Of a stretch of DNA of 23,414 nt, positions 15,691 to 23,414 are shown piece after piece. The stretch comes from Actinomycetes bacterium (GTDB lineage Bacteria > Actinomycetota > CADDZG01 > JAHWKV01). The position numbers were made by a program, and so were the translations under genes. The notes below the pieces were generated by a model that did no database searches, was not told the origin of the DNA, and worked only from the letters and a program-made list of their open reading frames with translations. The DNA lies in NCBI GenBank assembly GCA_029263035.1, contig JAJCYF010000170.1, forward strand, positions 1 through 23,414. The letters are read 5' to 3'. Position 1 is the stretch's first letter. Each line of letters opens with the position of its first letter.

Positions 15691-18072
15691 ATGCCCCCCT
15701 CAAAAACGTCGAATACCAGAACCAGAACCGCCCCCGCCCGCAAACCCGCTGCCAGACGCCCCGCGTCGGGCCGCCCGCCGGCGCGCCGGCCCCCGCAGAA
15801 GGGTCGCGGGAAGAAGAAGCCGTCCCCGCTCGCCGGGATCTTTGGGCCGAACACCGATGGATTCGCCGTGGTGCTGCTGTTCCTGGCGATTCTGGGCGGG
15901 CTGGGCATATTCGCCGACCTGGCCGGTCCGGTTGGACGCCAGCTCGAGTGGGGGATGCGCTGGGCCTTCGGCGCCGCCGCCTTCGGGGTGCCGCCGGCAC
16001 TGGCCGTGGTGGCAATAACCATGATGAACAAGAAGAACTCGGGGGAGGCGGGACGGATCGCCACCGGCGCCTTTATGTCGATCGCCGGGGTCGCCGCCTG
16101 GATGCACATGCTGTTCGCCAACGACAGCCGAGGCTTTCGGCTGGATGAGCTGCCGGAGCTGGGCGGCGGCGTCGGCGCGCTGATTGCGTGGCCGGCGGAA
16201 ACCCTGCTGTCGGTGTGGGGCGCCGGGATTCTGATCATTCTGCTCGTGGGTCTGGGGCTTCTGGTGCTGACCAAAACCCCGGCCGCCCGGGTTGTAGCGG
16301 GGGTCCAGATGCTGTTCTCCGGTCTGGGCAAAGGCGCCGCCCACATGGGCCGCTCGGTTAACGATGTCACCAAACGCCAGACCTCCAAGATGATCTCCGA
16401 GCTGAGCCCCAAGGCCGCGCAGGCCCCCCGGCCGGTTGCGCCCCCCGAAACCATTCCCGCCCCCTCCCCGGTCTCAAAGCCGGCCAAGGAATCGCCCACC
16501 TCGCTGTTCCAGGAGTTCGAGGAGCCGGAGGCAATTGCCTTCGAGGACGACCACTCCACGCCCGACCCCGATCCGGAGGGCTACAAGACGCCTCCGGTGT
16601 CGACGCTGTCGACCGGAGACGTGGCCGAGGTGTCCAAGCGGATGATCGACGACACGGTCGCCGCCCTGGAGCACACCCTTCAGCAGTTCGAGGTCGACGC
16701 CCGGGTCACCGGCTACACCGCCGGGCCCACCGTCACCCGCTACGAGATCGAGCTCGGCCCTGCGGTCAAGGTCAACCGGGTGGTCAGCCTGGAGAAGGAG
16801 ATCCGCTACGCCCTGGCGGCCGGCGATCTGCGCATCCTGGCCCCCATCCCCGGCCGCTCGGCGATCGGGATCGAGGTCCCCAACAAGGACCGGGTCGCGG
16901 TCACCCTGGGCGACGTCATGCGCAGCCCGCAGGCCCGCGTCTCCGACCACCCGCTGATCGTGGGTCTCGGCAAGGACATCGCCGGGGTGTCGATGGTCGT
17001 GAACCTGGCCGACATGCCTCACCTGCTGATCGCAGGAGCCACCGGCGCCGGCAAGTCGACCTGCATCAATGCGGTCCTGTGCTCGCTGCTGCTGCGCACC
17101 CGCCCCGACCAGGTCCGCATGCTGCTCATCGACCCCAAGATGGTGGAGCTGAGCAACTACAACGGCGTGCCCCACCTGCTGACCCCGGTGGTGACCAACC
17201 CGAAGAAGGCCTCCGAGGCCCTGGGGTGGGTTGCCCGGGAGATGGATGCCCGGTACGAGGTGCTGGCGTCGGTCGGCTACCGCCACTCCGACATGTACAA
17301 CGAGGCGGTCCGCTCCGGAGCCCTCCCGCCCTTTGAGGACGGCACTCCCCGCACGACCTTCCCCTACTACCTGGTGGTGGTCGACGAGCTGGCCGACCTG
17401 ATGATGGTCGCGCCGCGCGAGGTCGAGGACTACATCTGCCGGATCGCCCAGAAGGCCCGCGCGGTCGGCATCCACCTGATCGTCGCCACCCAGCGGCCGT
17501 CGGTGGACGTGGTGACCGGAGTGATCAAGGCCAACATCCCCAGCCGGATGGCGTTTGCGACCGCCAGCATGCAGGACAGCCGGGTCATCCTGGACGAGGG
17601 AGGCGCGGAGAGGCTGATCGGCAAGGGAGACATGCTCTACAAGCACGCATCCGCCCCCCGGGCGGTCCGCCTTCAGGGGGCCTACATCTCGGAGAAGGAG
17701 ACCGCGGCCCTGGTCGGCTGGTGCCGCCGGCAGCGCAACGTCAACTACGTGGAGGGCGTCGTCAGCTCGGGGACCGAGACCAAGGGGTCCGGCATCCGCA
17801 GCACCGGCGACGACGCCGACGAGGAGCTGATCACCCAGGCCACCGAGCTGGTGGTGCGGACCCAGCTGGGGTCGACCTCCATGCTGCAGCGCAAGCTGAA
17901 GGTCGGATTTGCCCGGGCCGGGCGGCTGATGGACTTCCTGGAGGAGCGAGGAGTCGTCGGGCCGTCGCAGGGATCCAAGCCCCGGGATGTCCTGATGACC
18001 CTGGCCGAGCTGCAGGGCGAGGAAGCCCCGGCAGAGGATGCGCTGGAGTCCGAAGAGGTCTTCGAGTCCTGA
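15691..18072 (+). CDS. ftsK: FtsK/SpoIIIE-family DNA translocase
   Basis: FtsK anchors at the division septum and pumps DNA so that daughter chromosomes separate. The 793-residue protein begins with a basic Arg/Pro/Lys-rich tail (1–46), followed by four membrane segments (about 57–75, 91–112, 124–142 and 173–194). A linker with Pro/Glu-rich stretches runs to about 310. The motor domain has Walker A GATGAGKST (449–457) and Walker B LVVVDELADLMM (561–572), followed by VATQRPSVDVVTGVIKANIPSR. The winged-helix γ domain, which reads oriented DNA sequences, is at about 713–775 (STSMLQRKLKVGFARAGRLMDFLEERGVVGP). ATG 15691 is chosen because GGAGG is four bases upstream and residues coded further upstream cover the rnj tail and leader hairpins. 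The stop is one base from the convergent cupin stop. Confidence 0.95.
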   Translation: MPPSKTSNTRTRTAPARKPAARRPASGRPPARRPPQKGRGKKKPSPLAGIFGPNTDGFAVVLLFLAILGGLGIFADLAGPVGRQLEWGMRWAFGAAAFGVPPALAVVAITMMNKKNSGEAGRIATGAFMSIAGVAAWMHMLFANDSRGFRLDELPELGGGVGALIAWPAETLLSVWGAGILIILLVGLGLLVLTKTPAARVVAGVQMLFSGLGKGAAHMGRSVNDVTKRQTSKMISELSPKAAQAPRPVAPPETIPAPSPVSKPAKESPTSLFQEFEEPEAIAFEDDHSTPDPDPEGYKTPPVSTLSTGDVAEVSKRMIDDTVAALEHTLQQFEVDARVTGYTAGPTVTRYEIELGPAVKVNRVVSLEKEIRYALAAGDLRILAPIPGRSAIGIEVPNKDRVAVTLGDVMRSPQARVSDHPLIVGLGKDIAGVSMVVNLADMPHLLIAGATGAGKSTCINAVLCSLLLRTRPDQVRMLLIDPKMVELSNYNGVPHLLTPVVTNPKKASEALGWVAREMDARYEVLASVGYRHSDMYNEAVRSGALPPFEDGTPRTTFPYYLVVVDELADLMMVAPREVEDYICRIAQKARAVGIHLIVATQRPSVDVVTGVIKANIPSRMAFATASMQDSRVILDEGGAERLIGKGDMLYKHASAPRAVRLQGAYISEKETAALVGWCRRQRNVNYVEGVVSSGTETKGSGIRSTGDDADEELITQATELVVRTQLGSTSMLQRKLKVGFARAGRLMDFLEERGVVGPSQGSKPRDVLMTLAELQGEEAPAEDALESEEVFES

Positions 18073-18073
18073 G

Positions 18074-18559
18074 CTATCCGAGTAGCTCGCACCCGTAGGC
18101 CTCGGCAACCGCCGCCACCCGTTCCCAGTCCGGTTCCTTGTCCATCGGCGGAGGCAGCTGCCGGGTCGGGGCCGGCTCACTCATGTCCCGGACCAGGCCT
18201 TCGAATCCTCCCGGGGTGCAGATGAACAGCATGCGGCAGCCGGAGTCACCCACGGTGTAGCGGTGGGGGATGTCGCGGGGGCCGAAAGCGTAATCACCCG
18301 CCCGGGCGTGAATGGTCCGGTCGCCGATCTCGATGGTGGCCTCGCCCTCCAGAACCCAGAACGCCTCGTCCTCACGGTGGTGGACGTGCAGGGGTCCCGC
18401 CGCCCCGGGGGGTTCGGTGACCTCCACGATTGCCATCTGCCCGCCGGTGTCGGCGGCCGTGGCCTTGATGACTGCCAGGGCGCCGAACCACCAGCGGGCC
18501 TCGCCCTCGGATGAGGGAACCGAGTGGGGTTTCAGGGTCTGCGTACCGGATGCGTTCAT
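18074..18559 (-). CDS. Cupin-domain protein (quercetin dioxygenase-like)
   Basis: A 161-residue single-cupin protein. Cupin motif 1 is GPLHVHHREDEAFWVLEGE (55–73), with metal ligands His58, His60 and Glu65. Motif 2 is GDYAFGPRDIPHRY (88–101), with His99. A complete metal site is therefore present. Such proteins can be dioxygenases, isomerases or non-catalytic sensors; the sequence does not decide. The start is secure: AAGGAGGAG lies a few bases upstream of ATG 18559. It is transcribed away from a divergent LuxR-family gene across a 147-base gap, which makes it a likely target of that regulator. Its stop is one base from the ftsK stop. Confidence 0.88.
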   Translation of the reverse strand: MNASGTQTLKPHSVPSSEGEARWWFGALAVIKATAADTGGQMAIVEVTEPPGAAGPLHVHHREDEAFWVLEGEATIEIGDRTIHARAGDYAFGPRDIPHRYTVGDSGCRMLFICTPGGFEGLVRDMSEPAPTRQLPPPMDKEPDWERVAAVAEAYGCELLG

Positions 18560-18654
18560 GCCGTGCTCCTCCTTCTCATCGCCCGTTCCTTCCGGGTACG
18601 GGCGTGTGCGGTCATGGCACGAAGGTTAGGCCCGCCCCGGCGGACCCGGCCATT

Positions 18655-18666
18655 CCACAAATGTGG
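18655..18666. promoter_or_regulatory. Inverted repeat in the cupin–LuxR divergent gap
   Basis: CCACA (18655–18659) and TGTGG (18662–18666) are inverted arms separated by AA. The site is centred about 46 bases upstream of the LuxR start, next to where a -35 would be. It could be an operator for the LuxR protein or another regulator. It is short, so chance is possible. Confidence 0.35.
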
Positions 18667-18692
18667 TGGTTTTCCCACGGCTCGGCCGGACG

Positions 18693-18698
18693 TAAAAT
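18693..18698 (+). promoter_or_regulatory. -10 box for the LuxR-family gene, probably leaderless
   Basis: TAAAAT is a strong -10 match in GC-rich DNA and ends eight bases before GTG 18707, placing the transcript start at or beside the start codon. There is no Shine-Dalgarno before that GTG. This supports leaderless translation and the choice of 18707 over upstream in-frame codons. Confidence 0.5.
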
Positions 18699-18706
18699 CC
18701 CCTGGC

Positions 18707-19855
18707 GTGAGCTACTCGATGGAGGTCGCGGAGAGCAGGATCGCCGGGCTGGCCGTCCGGGGTCTTGACCTGCCGGGTTTCTGGCACGAGTGCAGCGAAG
18801 TGATCGCCCGGGTCGTGCCGCACTTCCAGACGCCGTGCTGGTTCACCCTGGACCCTGCGTCCCTCCTGGCGACCAGCCACTACCAGACCGAGCTGCCGGA
18901 GCTGCCCCGGGAGTGGATGGCGTACGAGTACCTGGAATCCGACTACCACTCGCTGGCCAGCGTCGCTCGTTCCCCGATCGGCGCCTCCACCATGCATGAA
19001 GCCACCGGGGGAGACCCCAGCCGGAGCCGGGCATGGCGGGAGTTCATCCGGCCCTACGGGGGCGACCAGGAGCTGTTGGTGGCCCTGCGCAGCCGTGCAG
19101 GGGCGGTGTGGGGAGTGGTGGGCCTGTATCGCGAGCCCGACCGGGACCTTTTTGATGCCGACGAGATCGGGTTCATGCGGGCGATCGCCCCCAGCCTTGC
19201 CGCAGGGGCGCAGCGGGGCCTGCTGGTGGGAGAGGCATCCGACCCCGAGGGGCCTCAGGCTCCGGGCCTATTGGTGCTGACCGACGATTGGGAGGTCGAT
19301 TCGCTTACGCCCGGGGTAGAGCACTGGCTGGAGGACCTGCCGGACGGAAACTGGAAGGGAACCGGCAAGCTGCCGCCGTCGGTGCTGGCGGTCGCCGGCC
19401 GAGCGCTCCGCCTCGCAGAGGAGCAGGGCGCCCCGGGTGAGGTCGCCTTCTCCCGCGTCCTGTCGAGGGAGGGAAGGTGGTTGGTTCTCCACGGAGCCCC
19501 GATGCTGGGAGCCGGCCCGCGGCGGGTCGCAGTAATCATCGAGCCGGCGCATCCGGCCAGGATCTCACCATTGCTTATGAACGCGTACCAGCTGACCGAG
19601 CGGGAGCAGGAGGTGACCAGGCTTGTGCTGAGGGGCGACTCGACGGTGCAGATAGCCGAGGCGCTTTTTGTATCTCCGGGCACGGTGCAGCAACACCTGA
19701 AGGCCATCTTCGAGAAGACCGGGGTGCGCAGCCGCCGGGATCTGGTCGGAAAGGTGTTCTTCGCTCACTACGAGCCTCGCATGCGTGACAACGAGGCCAG
19801 GGTGCTGGAGGGACTGCCGGTGCGAGGAGGTCCCCTGGCCGCGGCCTCGGGTTAA
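18707..19855 (+). CDS. LuxR-family transcriptional regulator
   Basis: The 382-residue protein ends with a clear LuxR/GerE DNA-binding domain at about 294–355: YQLTEREQEVTRLVLRG, then STVQIAEALFVSPGTVQQHLKAIFEKTGVRSRRDLVGKVF. The N-terminal 180 residues look like a GAF-type sensor (for example ELLVALRSRAGAVWGVVGLYREPDRDLFDADEIGFMRAIAPSLA). No receiver domain or conserved phospho-Asp is visible, so it probably senses a ligand directly. The start is GTG 18707 (or ATG 18719), based on the -10 box just upstream; the open frame continues back into the cupin gene but is not protein-like there. It is divergent from the cupin. Its TAA stop shares bases with the TAA of the convergent TPR gene. Confidence 0.9.
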   Translation: MSYSMEVAESRIAGLAVRGLDLPGFWHECSEVIARVVPHFQTPCWFTLDPASLLATSHYQTELPELPREWMAYEYLESDYHSLASVARSPIGASTMHEATGGDPSRSRAWREFIRPYGGDQELLVALRSRAGAVWGVVGLYREPDRDLFDADEIGFMRAIAPSLAAGAQRGLLVGEASDPEGPQAPGLLVLTDDWEVDSLTPGVEHWLEDLPDGNWKGTGKLPPSVLAVAGRALRLAEEQGAPGEVAFSRVLSREGRWLVLHGAPMLGAGPRRVAVIIEPAHPARISPLLMNAYQLTEREQEVTRLVLRGDSTVQIAEALFVSPGTVQQHLKAIFEKTGVRSRRDLVGKVFFAHYEPRMRDNEARVLEGLPVRGGPLAAASG

Positions 19856-21936
19856 TCCGCCGGCAGGGAGCTGATCCGGATGGGCTTCGGGGGACCGGGG
19901 GGTTCCTCGGGTTGAGGCGGATCGATGGGCTCGTCGATGAAGGGGTCGATTTCGTCCGCCGGGGGCGGGGGCGGGGCGACCATCGTCGATAGCTGCGCCG
20001 CCCTGGCCTGGTAGCGGGGGTCCTCGCGGCCGTAAAGGGTCTCGGTGATGGAAACGGATCGCTGCATGCGCTCCCGGGCGCCGGCAACGTCGCCGATGGC
20101 CTGCATCAGGCCCGCCAGGCTGGCCAGCCTGGCTGCGACCTTGGGGTGATCGGATCCAAAGGACGCCTCCTCGATGTTCAGCGCCTGTTCGACGTACGGC
20201 CGGGCGGCAAACGGGTCGCCCAGGTCCCTAAGAACGCTGGCGAGATTCCCCATACGGGTCGCCACCTTTGGATTGTCGGATCCGAGGGTCGACTGGGTGA
20301 TCGCCAGGGCTTTCTGCAGGCAGGACTTGGCGCCGAACAGGTCTTTTTGCGAACGGAGAACGCTTCCGAGGTTGTTCAGCCGGGTGGCAACCCGGGGGTG
20401 ATCCGGTCCGTACGCCTTCTGATCGATGGTGAGCGCCCGCTCCAGGGCCTTTCGGGCGCCGGTCAGGTCGCCCTGAGCGCTTAGAACCCCGGCCAGGCTG
20501 TTCAGGTCGGTGCTGAGCGTCGGGTGATTGCTGCCGAGGGCCTTCTCGTGGATCTCCAGCGCCCTCTCGAGCGCGGTCTTCGCCCCGTCGAGGTCCCCCA
20601 GGTCGTGCAGCACCCCGCCGAGGTCGCTGAGGTCGTGAGCCAGCGCCTGGTCGTCGGGCCCCGACACCTTCTCGTTGATCTTGATGGCCCGTGCCAGGGC
20701 TTCGTGCGCTCCTGCCAGGTCGCCCATGTCCCGCAGCACGCCGCCCAGGCCCCTCAGGTCGATGCCGACTGCCGGGGCCTCGTCGCCGAACTGGGCCTCA
20801 TCGGCGACGAGCGCCCTTTCGAACAGGTCCCGGGCACCGGCCAGGTCGCCCAGATCCCGAAGCAGCCGTCCCTGGTTGTTCAGATCTTCACCGTTGCCCT
20901 CGGGAACGGAGGTCTCGACGGGCTCGGGGAGCGGTTCGGTTGCCGTGGGGAACAGGTTTTCGATGCCGTCCTCGGGCGGGGAGCCCTCCTCCTCTTCCGA
21001 GCCGTTGCCCAACGAGAGCAGTTCTTCGTCCTCCGGAACCGATCGCTGCGCTTCGGCGGCCGCGGCCTGCTGGAAGAAGATGTCGTCGAACTCGTCGAAC
21101 CCGACGCTCTCCGGCTCAACCACGTGTTTGGGTTCAACCAGAACGTCCGGGATCCCCCAGGCGTCCGAGGCGTCCTCCGTAGCCTGCTGCCGGGTCAGCA
21201 GCAACTCGGTGGTGAGGTGAACCGCGGTTACCTCGACCTTTGGCTCCGCGACCTCGGCTCGGGGCTTCTCCTCCGCCTGGGGTCCAGGCTGGGGCTCCGG
21301 CGCGGGTGCCTGGGGTTCGGCCGGAGCCGGGCTTTCCTGAAGCTGGAAGGCGGCCGGGATGGGCGGGGGGGCGGGTGGTCCGGGGGGGCGCGGAGCGGTC
21401 CGCTTCCAGCCGGGCTCGCGCTGGCGAACCGCCGAAAGGTCGGACGGCACCAGCCCGAGTGCGCCCAGCACCGACTTGAGAGTGGGGTGGCTCGGCTCCT
21501 CCTGCGCCGCGAGCGCGGATTCGAGCAGCGACGGGTCCACCGAAACCTCGCCCAGCTCGCTCAACACACGGTAGAGGTTGCTGAGGTCGGCAATCGACCG
21601 GGCGTGGGCCGGTCCGTACATCGACTCATCGATGGTAATCGCACGCTGGTAGAAGGACTTGGCGGCGGCGTACTCTCCGAGATGTTCCATGGTCCCACCG
21701 AGGTTGGTCAGATCGGTGGCGACCTCCGGGTGGTCCGGACCCAGGAGCCGCTCGTGGATGTCGAGGGCCCGTTCGAACATCGAGCGCGCCTCGTGGAGCC
21801 GTCCCAGGCCCTGAAGAACCAGGCCGAGCTTGTTGAGGTCGCTCGCCACCTGCTCGTGGGCGGGACCGTAGGTGGCCTCATCAAGGGCCAGGCTCTGCTC
21901 CAGAGCTTCGATTACGACCGAATCAAAGTTGCTCAT
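19852..21936 (-). CDS. Kinesin-light-chain-like tetratricopeptide repeat protein
   Basis: A 694-residue repeat protein with two blocks of 42-residue TPRs of the kinesin-light-chain type (pattern LGGVLRDLGDLAGARxxLERALxIxExxxGxDHPxVA). About three repeats lie in residues 8–133 and about seven in 350–650. Between them is a Pro/Glu/Ala-rich linker (about 180–345), probably disordered, and the last 40 residues are Pro-rich. No signal peptide, membrane segment or NB-ARC/CHAT partner domain is present. It is probably a cytoplasmic protein-binding scaffold; partner unknown. I chose ATG 21936 (MSNFDSVVIEALEQ) because repeat homology begins there; the longer frame to GTG 21996 adds 20 non-repeat residues. 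Neither start has a good Shine-Dalgarno. It overlaps the LuxR stop. Confidence 0.88.
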   Translation of the reverse strand: MSNFDSVVIEALEQSLALDEATYGPAHEQVASDLNKLGLVLQGLGRLHEARSMFERALDIHERLLGPDHPEVATDLTNLGGTMEHLGEYAAAKSFYQRAITIDESMYGPAHARSIADLSNLYRVLSELGEVSVDPSLLESALAAQEEPSHPTLKSVLGALGLVPSDLSAVRQREPGWKRTAPRPPGPPAPPPIPAAFQLQESPAPAEPQAPAPEPQPGPQAEEKPRAEVAEPKVEVTAVHLTTELLLTRQQATEDASDAWGIPDVLVEPKHVVEPESVGFDEFDDIFFQQAAAAEAQRSVPEDEELLSLGNGSEEEEGSPPEDGIENLFPTATEPLPEPVETSVPEGNGEDLNNQGRLLRDLGDLAGARDLFERALVADEAQFGDEAPAVGIDLRGLGGVLRDMGDLAGAHEALARAIKINEKVSGPDDQALAHDLSDLGGVLHDLGDLDGAKTALERALEIHEKALGSNHPTLSTDLNSLAGVLSAQGDLTGARKALERALTIDQKAYGPDHPRVATRLNNLGSVLRSQKDLFGAKSCLQKALAITQSTLGSDNPKVATRMGNLASVLRDLGDPFAARPYVEQALNIEEASFGSDHPKVAARLASLAGLMQAIGDVAGARERMQRSVSITETLYGREDPRYQARAAQLSTMVAPPPPPADEIDPFIDEPIDPPQPEEPPGPPKPIRISSLPAD

Positions 21937-22051
21937 TAATGTCGAGTAGACCACGGAAACGCCGCTTGCCGCTACCCTGGTCACAGTAGTTGTCACACGT
22001 CACGGCTGAACAAGCGGCTGAGCCACGTCGCTTTCGCCGGAAGTTGAGTCC

Positions 22052-22057
22052 TATAAT
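22052..22057 (+). promoter_or_regulatory. -10 box for the RodZ-like gene
   Basis: A consensus TATAAT stands out in GC-rich DNA, 51 bases upstream of ATG 22109. The -35 region at normal spacing (TCGCTT or CGCTTT near 22028–22034) matches poorly. This is the best -10 sequence in the window. Confidence 0.55.
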
Positions 22058-22108
22058 CGCGGCTAGGAAGTGCTCCGGCGAGCACTCGGCCCAAAATCCC
22101 GGGGACGA

Positions 22109-22870
22109 ATGAGTCAGCACACCATCGGTCAGTTGCTGAGCGATTCGAGAGAAGCGATACGCGCTTCGTTGTACCAGGCATCCCAGGACACGAAGATCCG
22201 CGTCGATTTCCTGGAGTCAATGGAGAACGACGACTTCGAGTTCGTGTCGGGCGGGCCCTACGTTCGCGGGATGCTCCGATCCTACGTCCGATGGCTGGGG
22301 CTGCCGGAGGACCGGGTCCTCGCCGAGTTCGACCGCCTTTACAACGTCGGTGCCCAGACTCCGCTGGCCGAAATGATCAGCAGGCCCACCGACGTCGGCC
22401 CGAAGGCCCGCAAGCCGCAGTGGCTCATCGCCGCGGTTTCCGCGGCGTGCTTGCTTCTGGCTTTTTCAATCATCGGGCTGATCAACCCCAACGACGAGGT
22501 GGCCAACCCGGCAGACCCGGTTGCAATCGAGGAGACCCAGACCGAGGCTCCCCCGCCTCCGCCCGCCGACGTGGCTGTGGCTCCGCCGGATGCCCCGGTT
22601 GAGGGTGTGAACGTTGCCGTCACGGTGACGGGCGAACGTTCGTGGATGCAGGCGACCGCCGACGGTGTCGAACCTCCGGTGTTCACCGGGACCAAGGTGG
22701 AGGGCGATGTTCTGGAACTAAGCGCCGACGAGAGCCTGAAGATCGTCATCGGCAATGCCGGAGCGGTGCGGGTCAGCGTGAACGGCAGGGACCTGGGCCC
22801 GCCCGGGGCACCCGGCGCCGTGGGCACCTTCACCTTCACCCCCGAGTCGACAAACTTCGTCGGAGGGTAA
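22109..22870 (+). CDS. RodZ-like membrane protein with HTH and DUF4115 domains
   Basis: A 253-residue protein with RodZ architecture. Residues 5–72 are a helix-turn-helix of the HTH_25 type (IGQLLSDSREAIRASLYQASQDTKI ... VSGGPYVRGMLRSYVRWLGL). One membrane segment follows at about 105–126 (WLIAAVSAACLLLAFSIIGLI), then a Pro/Ala-rich linker and an outside DUF4115 domain from about 167 (SWMQATADG, VEGDVLELSADESLKIVIGNAGAVRVSVNGRDLG). RodZ links MreB to the wall-synthesis machine in rods; actinobacterial homologues near ftsK are less well understood. ATG 22109 follows GGGGA at 22101–22105, and upstream in-frame codons add only non-homologous basic residues. A consensus -10 box precedes it. Confidence 0.88.
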   Translation: MSQHTIGQLLSDSREAIRASLYQASQDTKIRVDFLESMENDDFEFVSGGPYVRGMLRSYVRWLGLPEDRVLAEFDRLYNVGAQTPLAEMISRPTDVGPKARKPQWLIAAVSAACLLLAFSIIGLINPNDEVANPADPVAIEETQTEAPPPPPADVAVAPPDAPVEGVNVAVTVTGERSWMQATADGVEPPVFTGTKVEGDVLELSADESLKIVIGNAGAVRVSVNGRDLGPPGAPGAVGTFTFTPESTNFVGG

Positions 22871-22965
22871 GCTCCCTGCGGTGACGTATGCCGCAATCCC
22901 TGCGAAAATTGTCTTAAGGGGATCCGGTTCTCTGCCGATAGCCATGCCGGAAAAGGGAGACGGGG

Positions 22966-23414
22966 TTGGCCATTCCTGAAGCGCTCACCAAACAGATGAC
23001 CGTGGTGGTCAACTACCGTTTTTCTTGCCGTGCTTTCAGCAGGGCCACGCACGCCTCCTGGAGGTCCCAGCCGGTTTTCCAGGTCCTGGCGGCCATGTTG
23101 GTCGTATTGTTCCTGGCCTCGCTTTTTGTCGTAAGCCGGGGTGCCAGCATCGAGGACCAGCTGCCGGTCCTCATCTACATGCTGGTCGCGGTCGTCTTCT
23201 ATTTCACCTACCCGGCCATCGCCTTCGCCAGCGACCCCCGGCACCGTATGGCGCTGTTCTTCGAGTTCACCCGAGACGCCTTCCGCTTCCGCCGCGGGGA
23301 GACCGAGCAGACCCTGCCCTGGTCGGCGCTCAAGGCAGCGGTCGAGGCCGGCGACTTCTACGTTCTCGACCTGCCGGACAAACAGAAGGTTGCGGTCCCC
23401 AAGTCGGCCTTCGA
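22966..23414 (+). CDS. YcxB-like membrane protein, C-terminus cut by window end
   Basis: The open frame runs off the window after 149 complete codons. It has two membrane segments (about 38–58, VFQVLAAMLVVLFLASLFVV, and 66–83, LPVLIYMLVAVVFYFTYPAI). A YcxB-like cytoplasmic domain follows: FFEFTRDAFRFRRGETEQTLPWSAL, then FYVLDLPDKQKVAVPKSAF at the edge, matching the family's W-x-x-L and 'iPK-aF' pattern. YcxB-like proteins have no established function. I place the start at TTG 22966, with GGGAG (22955–22959) six bases upstream and an in-frame TAG at 22939; ATG 22996 is an alternative. It follows the RodZ-like gene by 95 bases on the same strand and may share its transcript. Confidence 0.75.
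   Translation, partial: MAIPEALTKQMTVVVNYRFSCRAFSRATHASWRSQPVFQVLAAMLVVLFLASLFVVSRGASIEDQLPVLIYMLVAVVFYFTYPAIAFASDPRHRMALFFEFTRDAFRFRRGETEQTLPWSALKAAVEAGDFYVLDLPDKQKVAVPKSAF

Noticed and set aside
16474..18180. 568-codon minus-strand open frame opposite ftsK
   Set aside because: Mirror frame of a secure gene, with no motif and overlap into the cupin gene.
20524..21939. 471-codon plus-strand open frame opposite the TPR gene
   Set aside because: Its apparent repeats are only the reverse image of the TPR repeats; the minus strand gives proper 42-residue units.

Overview
This is a high-GC stretch of chromosome from an actinobacterium. The evidence is the gene order rpsO–pnp–M16 peptidase–dapB ... 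dapA–rnj–ftsK, strong GC bias at third codon positions, GTG/TTG starts, probable leaderless genes, and a DUF222/HNH protein typical of Actinomycetota. I cannot assign genus or class. No rRNA, tRNA, CRISPR array, transposase or integrase was seen, and no gene-free gap exceeds 300 bases.

Region 1 (1–5303) is housekeeping. It holds a truncated secreted low-complexity protein on the minus strand, then ribosomal protein S15, PNPase, an M16 zinc peptidase and DapB, all on the plus strand. The rpsO–pnp gap can fold into a long imperfect stem-loop plus a hairpin that hides the pnp Shine-Dalgarno sequence. This suggests post-transcriptional control of PNPase.

Region 2 (5307–12657) is accessory and separates dapB from dapA, which lie close together in many actinobacteria. 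A minus-strand operon encodes a DHA2-type MFS pump with an unusual C-terminal tail and a TetR regulator; a palindromic operator lies over the pump promoter. Divergent from it are a type-3 copper tyrosinase with plant polyphenol-oxidase-like architecture and a DUF2182 membrane protein rich in Cys, His and Met. My best candidate for an undescribed system is this four-gene cassette: regulated efflux, phenol oxidation and possible copper handling. A DUF222/HNH endonuclease preceded by tandem AT-rich palindromes and a convergent GNAT-like gene complete the block.

Region 3 (12919–18072) resumes the conserved cluster with dapA, rnj (RNase J) and ftsK. DapA and DapB catalyse consecutive steps of lysine/diaminopimelate synthesis. 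PNPase and RNase J are both mRNA-decay enzymes. FtsK pumps DNA at division. The ftsK leader has several helices that could form a pseudoknot or a switch.

Region 4 (18074–23414) holds a cupin, a divergent LuxR-family regulator, a kinesin-light-chain-like TPR protein, a RodZ-like membrane HTH protein and a YcxB-like membrane protein cut by the window edge. Four convergent gene pairs in the window are separated by 0–3 bases or overlap, leaving no room for ordinary terminators.
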